In this document: positions 59,487 to 64,000 of the stretch, in pieces
Layout of the letters: every line of letters starts with the position of its first letter
How positions within the stretch are numbered: the stretch's first letter is position 1
From: Bacteroidetes bacterium MED-G17
GTDB taxonomy: Bacteria > Bacteroidota > Bacteroidia > NS11-12g > UBA9320
DNA length: 64,000 nucleotides
Reading direction: 5' to 3'
NCBI GenBank assembly: GCA_002457675.1
Contig: NTKK01000001.1
Location: forward strand, 1-64,000
The notes under the pieces: model-generated
The model's input: the letters and a program-made list of their open reading frames with translations, nothing else
What the model was told of the DNA's origin: nothing
Database searches by the model: none
Translations under genes and position numbers: made by a program

Positions 59487-60892
59487 TATAATTTCAGTGA
59501 TTTTCCTTGATAAAAGTCTAAAATTAGCTTTCTAAAAAGTAAGTCATATTTGGAGCGATTAGTATTTGATAAAGCGGTTTCTAAACTATTTTTAGCCAAA
59601 AGTAAATCAAGGCTATTTACAATACCTGCTTCAAATCGTTTTTGAATGATGTCGTAGTTTTTTTCTTGTGCTTTTTGATTTTCAAGCGTCGCTTGGTAAG
59701 TAGCTGCGGCATTGATGTAATCATTATAGGATTGCGCAACACTTAGTTTAAGATTGTTTTTTACCGAAGCTTGATTTTTCTTAGCAATATCCGCCTGAAT
59801 TTTTGCATTTTGTAAGCGGTTTCTATTGCTTAATTGATTAAAAATTGGGATTCTTAGAGAAAAACCTATGCTTTGTCCAAGATTATTACGCAATTGATTA
59901 GCGTAAGGCGTCTGTATATAATTTCCAACAGATCTTTGAACCAATACTGCATCATTTGTCGAATTGACAAAGCCAATGCTGTCAAAACGAGAGGTAAAAC
60001 CGTTCAAACTTCTATTTGATTGAGAATAGACTGTTTGTAAAGAATAGAAAGAAGTTAGTGTGGGCAACAAATTTGCTTTTGCCAAATCGATATCGATAAG
60101 CGCTTGTTCTGTTTGTTTTTTTGCTAGTTCAACTTGCGGCAATTGATTCTCAGCGGCTTGGTAAATTACATTTAGATTTTCTACATTGCTTAATTCTATT
60201 TTGATTTGTTGCGGCGGAATTACGCTAAAAACCTCCTGTAATGGTAGTTGAAGTAAATTTTTTAGACGAACATAATTGGAACGAATTTGATTTTCAGCGT
60301 TAACTAAAGTAACTTTATCCTGTGCTTGTTGTGCTTCAATACTTAACAATTGGGATGGGTCAATTACCCCAGCCTTATAAAGTTGCAGGCTTCTTTCCAA
60401 TTGTGCATTTGTTCTTATTTGTTGCGCCAATGCAATTTCTTTTTGCTGTATGCTAAATAAAACTTGTAAATAAGCATTGGCAATTGAAAGGGTCACGTCA
60501 TTTTTGACTACTTCGAGGGAGCTCCCTGCAATTTCATAAGCAAGATTTTGTTTTTTGATATTGTTGTTGATTCTGAATCCATTGAATAAGGTCATGCCAC
60601 TAGACATGCCAAAACGATTGGACTGAATACTTTGATTGGAAAATGTATTGGTAAAAGGGTCTATTGCTCTACCCAAATTGTAGTTGTGGTTGGCATCAAG
60701 GTTCAACGTTGGAAGCCGATCTAATTTACTTTGCTTCTGATTGTTATTGGCGATATGCAGTTGTAGCTCTCCAATTTGTATATCTAGGTTGTTTATTAAA
60801 GCGTGATCAATACACCTCTGTAAGTCCCATATTTGGCTTGTGGCAACAAACGATAAAAAAAACAATGTGAAGGTCAAAATCCATTTCCACAT
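59486..60892 (-). CDS. TolC-family outer membrane efflux protein
   Basis: 468 aa; signal peptide; IWDLQRCIDHALINNLDI, repeated coiled-coil halves, RIPIFNQLSNRNRLQNAKIQ. Confidence 0.93.
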   Translation of the reverse strand: MWKWILTFTLFFLSFVATSQIWDLQRCIDHALINNLDIQIGELQLHIANNNQKQSKLDRLPTLNLDANHNYNLGRAIDPFTNTFSNQSIQSNRFGMSSGMTLFNGFRINNNIKKQNLAYEIAGSSLEVVKNDVTLSIANAYLQVLFSIQQKEIALAQQIRTNAQLERSLQLYKAGVIDPSQLLSIEAQQAQDKVTLVNAENQIRSNYVRLKNLLQLPLQEVFSVIPPQQIKIELSNVENLNVIYQAAENQLPQVELAKKQTEQALIDIDLAKANLLPTLTSFYSLQTVYSQSNRSLNGFTSRFDSIGFVNSTNDAVLVQRSVGNYIQTPYANQLRNNLGQSIGFSLRIPIFNQLSNRNRLQNAKIQADIAKKNQASVKNNLKLSVAQSYNDYINAAATYQATLENQKAQEKNYDIIQKRFEAGIVNSLDLLLAKNSLETALSNTNRSKYDLLFRKLILDFYQGKSLKL

Positions 60893-60896
60893 GCTC

Positions 60897-60904
60897 CAAA
60901 AGTA
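60897..60904 (-). promoter_or_regulatory. Bacteroidota -7 element (TACTTTTG) for the tolC-like gene
   Basis: Exact TAnnTTTG on the minus strand, 4 nt upstream of the ATG at 60892. Confidence 0.55.
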
Positions 60905-60968
60905 CGAATGTTCTTTAGTTATGAATAAATCTTGGTCAATTAAAAAAAGGTTTATTTAGATAAGCACC

Positions 60969-60976
60969 TACTTTCG
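60969..60976 (+). promoter_or_regulatory. Candidate -7 element (TACTTTCG, one mismatch) for the polysaccharide deacetylase
   Basis: 4 nt upstream of the in-frame ATA at 60981. Confidence 0.35.
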
Positions 60977-60980
60977 AAGT

Positions 60981-61526
60981 ATAAAATCAAAAACGATATA
61001 CTTAACTTTTGATGATGGTCCTCATCCAGAAATCACGCCTTGGGTTCTTGATCAACTGGAAAAATTCAATGGTACGGGGACTTTTTTTTGTGTTGGAGAA
61101 AATATTCAGAAATACCCTAAGACTTTTCAAGAAATTTTAGACAGAGGACATCAAGTGGCCAACCATACATTTAATCACCTCAAAGGATGGTATACTAAAA
61201 ACCAAGAATATTATGAAAATATACAAAAATGCCAAGATTTAATGCCTAAAAATAAGCTTTTTAGACCGCCTTATGGACGAATAAAACCAAGTCAGTACAT
61301 TAGATTGAAAAAGGAGTATAAGATTGTGATGTGGAATCAACTTAGTTGGGATTTTTTAACAGACTTAAACAAAGAAAAAGCACTGAGCCGACTGAAAAAG
61401 AATGTCAAAGAGAACGCAGTAGTGGTATTTCATGATAGCCAAAAGTCTTTTGATAATCTCGTGTATTTATTGCCCAATTATTTGAAGTATTTGCAATTTA
61501 AAAATATGATTTCTAGAGCTTTATGA
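60981..61526 (+). CDS. Polysaccharide deacetylase (NodB-like), apparent ATA start
   Basis: Open frame IKSKTIYLTFDDGPHPEITPWVLDQLEKFNGTGTFFCVGENIQKYPKTFQEILDRGHQVANHTFNH... contains catalytic TFDDG and HTxxH; ORF track only gives 61155..61526 from an internal GTG. Confidence 0.8.
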   Translation: MKSKTIYLTFDDGPHPEITPWVLDQLEKFNGTGTFFCVGENIQKYPKTFQEILDRGHQVANHTFNHLKGWYTKNQEYYENIQKCQDLMPKNKLFRPPYGRIKPSQYIRLKKEYKIVMWNQLSWDFLTDLNKEKALSRLKKNVKENAVVVFHDSQKSFDNLVYLLPNYLKYLQFKNMISRAL

Positions 61527-62686
61527 TTTTTCTTCAAGTAGTTTGTCTTTTGATAGTTCTTGTTTTTTTTGTTTTGCTTGTATCTTCAATATTTGGAATT
61601 TCTTTGGATAGTAAGCATGCCAAGCAAAGATGGGAAGCATTACCACACGTAAGTTTACTCTTGGCAGCAAGAAATGAAGAAAAATTGATTTTAAGGTCAT
61701 TGAAGAGTATTGAAAAATTGGATTATCCTAAAGACAAATTAGACGTTTTAATTGGTGATGACCAATCTTCAGACAATACAAAAAAAATTATTGAAGACTT
61801 TATAAAGGATAAAAATAATTTTCGGCTTTTCGAGATAAATGAAAATTTGGGAAATGGAAGAGGAAAAGCAAATGTTTTGGCACATCTAGCGCATAAAGCA
61901 CGTGGCGCTATTTACCTTATTACAGATGTAGACGTAAAATTACCTAACAATTGGGTAAAGTCTTTTGTGGGGGTATTTACGCCTAAAGTTGGTATTGTTT
62001 CAGGTACGACCATGTGTGAAGTTCGTCCTGATATAGAGGCTTTTAAAAAGGCCAAATTTTTGACCAAATTGTTTTCAAAAATGCAGGCTATAGATTGGCT
62101 GCATTTTATGGGTTACATCAAAGCATTTGCCAACCATGGAATATCTTGTACTAGTGTTGGCAATAATATGGCTGTTCGAGCTAAAGCATATTGGCAAACA
62201 GGTGGATATGAGAAAATTCCATTTAGCATAACAGAGGATTACAAATTATTTGAAGAGGTTACCAAAAGAGGTTGGGCTTGGAGAAATTTGGCCAATGCAG
62301 ACACCCTAGGTCAAGCTTATTTTTTATCCAATTTTTATGAAATGCTTCATCAGAGAAAGCGTTGGCTTATTGGTGCGCAAGATTTGCCATGGAATTGGAA
62401 GTTCATGCTAGGTATTTATGGTCTATTTTATCCAATATTGATTGTTTTGATGTTAACCAACTTTACTTTGGCGATGTTTTTTTGGGGCATCAAGTTTTTT
62501 TTGCAGGTGATCTTCATCACCCAATTGGTTCAAAAAGTGGATATAAAACAATGGAAATGGTATGATTACGTGCTTTACGAATTGTACCTATTTGGGAACA
62601 CCGTTGTCAGTGCCCTTTACTTTTTGTGGCCTGGAAAATCAGTTTGGAAGGGCAGAGTTTATAATAAGAAAAATACGATAGCTTAA
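61523..62686 (+). CDS. Membrane-bound glycosyltransferase family 2
   Basis: 387 aa; VSLLLAARNEEKLILRSLKSIEKLDYPKDKLDVLIGDDQSSDNT, ITDVDVKL, HQRKRWLIGA (QxxRW-like), C-terminal TMs. Confidence 0.92.
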   Translation: MIFLQVVCLLIVLVFFVLLVSSIFGISLDSKHAKQRWEALPHVSLLLAARNEEKLILRSLKSIEKLDYPKDKLDVLIGDDQSSDNTKKIIEDFIKDKNNFRLFEINENLGNGRGKANVLAHLAHKARGAIYLITDVDVKLPNNWVKSFVGVFTPKVGIVSGTTMCEVRPDIEAFKKAKFLTKLFSKMQAIDWLHFMGYIKAFANHGISCTSVGNNMAVRAKAYWQTGGYEKIPFSITEDYKLFEEVTKRGWAWRNLANADTLGQAYFLSNFYEMLHQRKRWLIGAQDLPWNWKFMLGIYGLFYPILIVLMLTNFTLAMFFWGIKFFLQVIFITQLVQKVDIKQWKWYDYVLYELYLFGNTVVSALYFLWPGKSVWKGRVYNKKNTIA

Positions 62687-63999
62687 AAATCCAAGCCCCG
62701 CAAATCAATATTGTTTTTTCCTTGGTTGCTGTCTGCAACGCATTCCAAAGAGAAACTCAGCGCATTTTCCGGTTCTTTGAATGGTCTTGGTTCAAAGCCA
62801 ATTTCTTTATCCTTATAGACTTTGTTGATGAAATAAGCATAAATGGGAAGTGCCATGTTGGCCCCTTGTCCATATAGAGTATTTCTGAAGTGAACGCTTC
62901 TATCTTCTGCACCTACCCAACAACCTCCTACCAAGTCGGGCGTGATACCCATAAACCATCCATCACTGTTGTTTTGCGTAGTTCCTGTTTTACCCCCAAT
63001 GCTTATTTCTTCAGGGACATCATATTTACTATGTAATCTTCTACCGGTTCCACTCTCGGTTACTTTTTCGAGCATTTTACACATTGTATAAGCTGTTTGT
63101 TCCCGCATAGCCTCTCTTCTTTTTGGAGAAAATTCTTCCAAAATATTGCCATTTTTATCTTCTATTTTTTTAATGAAATGAGGTTCAGTCCAAATGCCTT
63201 TGTTGACAAAAGTTGCGTAAGCACCTACCATTTCAAAAACAGAAAGGTCCATTACTCCCAAACAGATAGAGGGAAAGTTGATGAATTTTTTTTCATTTAA
63301 GCCCATTTTGACACCCAGTTGTTTCACCGCAACGGGTCCTTTATAGCCAAGCCTTTTTAGGACTCTTGCCGTAACAGTATTGGTAGAATTTTTTAGTCCA
63401 TCATAAAGGCTAACCATTTCAGCCTTCACTTTTGACGAATTTTTTGGTGTCCATGTCTGACCATCATCCATTTCAAAGGTTACTGGACCAGTAGCAACCA
63501 TTTCGCAAGGCTCTATTTTTTCATCTTCTAAAGCTCTTGCATAAACGAAGGGTTTGAATGTTGAACCAACTTGACGGGTGGCATTTTTTGCAACATGATC
63601 ATACTGAAAGAAGGACAAGTCAATACCACCGACCCATGCTTTGATTTCCCCAGAGTTGGCTTCCATGGCCATAAATCCCGTGTGTAGAATTTGTTTATAG
63701 TATTCAAGTGAATCATATGTGCTCAACTGCATTTGTTTTTCTCCTTCCCATGAAAATACAGTCATCTCACGTTTTTCTTTAAGTTTTAGCTCTATTTCTG
63801 CTTGAGACAAACCTGATTTTTTCAGATTTTTATACCTTGATGTTTTTTTGATTTGCTTTGGTATGTATGCTTTATCTACCTTCCAACTATTGTCCTCTTC
63901 TCGCCATGGCTTTTGATTTAATCTTTTGGTTTCTGCATAAAATTGCTTTTGTAAATTGCTCATGTGTTTGTTGACAGCAAACTCTGCGTGCTTCTGCAT
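62683..63999 (-). CDS. Penicillin-binding protein 1A-like transpeptidase, cut by the right window edge
   Basis: GSTFKPFVYARAL (SxxK), KNSTNTVTARVL (SxN), GGKTGTTQNNSDGWFMGITPDLVGGCWVG (KTGTT); no start inside the window. Confidence 0.92.
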   Translation of the reverse strand: MQKHAEFAVNKHMSNLQKQFYAETKRLNQKPWREEDNSWKVDKAYIPKQIKKTSRYKNLKKSGLSQAEIELKLKEKREMTVFSWEGEKQMQLSTYDSLEYYKQILHTGFMAMEANSGEIKAWVGGIDLSFFQYDHVAKNATRQVGSTFKPFVYARALEDEKIEPCEMVATGPVTFEMDDGQTWTPKNSSKVKAEMVSLYDGLKNSTNTVTARVLKRLGYKGPVAVKQLGVKMGLNEKKFINFPSICLGVMDLSVFEMVGAYATFVNKGIWTEPHFIKKIEDKNGNILEEFSPKRREAMREQTAYTMCKMLEKVTESGTGRRLHSKYDVPEEISIGGKTGTTQNNSDGWFMGITPDLVGGCWVGAEDRSVHFRNTLYGQGANMALPIYAYFINKVYKDKEIGFEPRPFKEPENALSFSLECVADSNQGKNNIDLRGLDF

Positions 64000-64000
64000 T

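Noticed and set aside
61155-61526. ORF-track polysaccharide deacetylase start at GTG 61155
   Set aside because: Would omit the catalytic TFDDG segment that is present in the same open frame upstream
1-64000. CRISPR arrays, IS elements, prophage, tRNA/rRNA genes
   Set aside because: No regularly spaced direct repeats, transposase/integrase motifs or tRNA-like cloverleafs recognised by eye; a tRNAscan/IS search was not possible

Overview
AT-rich Bacteroidota-type chromosomal window (gliding/T9SS-style secretion domains, bTHX, PUR-family DUF3276, NusB with long N-terminal extension). It is gene-dense and mostly housekeeping: ychF, queE, folD, ABC-F, pdxH, ffh, cob(I)alamin adenosyltransferase, gatC, plsC, nusB, yajC, coaE, split transketolase, nhaD-like, holA, clpS, plsY, prmA, lhr-like helicase, uvrA, gpsA, HlyD/TolC pair, and a PBP1A-like protein cut by the right edge. 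Interspersed are large secreted/adhesin-like proteins carrying T9SS type A or gliding-motility type B C-terminal domains. I saw no CRISPR array, IS element, prophage, rRNA or tRNA. The observations most worth a second look are: (1) two genes, a polysaccharide deacetylase and gpsA, that have no canonical start codon at the position homology requires but do have an ATA there; (2) TAnnTTTG -7 promoter elements repeatedly sitting only 4-8 nt upstream of start codons, suggesting leaderless or near-leaderless mRNAs, including a one-mismatch copy 4 nt upstream of one ATA; (3) a tightly overlapping unit of arginine-decarboxylase-like, deoxyhypusine-synthase-like, small membrane protein and sulfotransferase genes; (4) a vWA-domain gene wedged without spacing between the two transketolase half-genes; (5) a 37-codon bTHX gene missing from the ORF track; (6) a T9SS-tagged choice-of-anchor-V-like protein with a CxxCH motif. 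All homology calls are from memory of family motifs; no database search was run.
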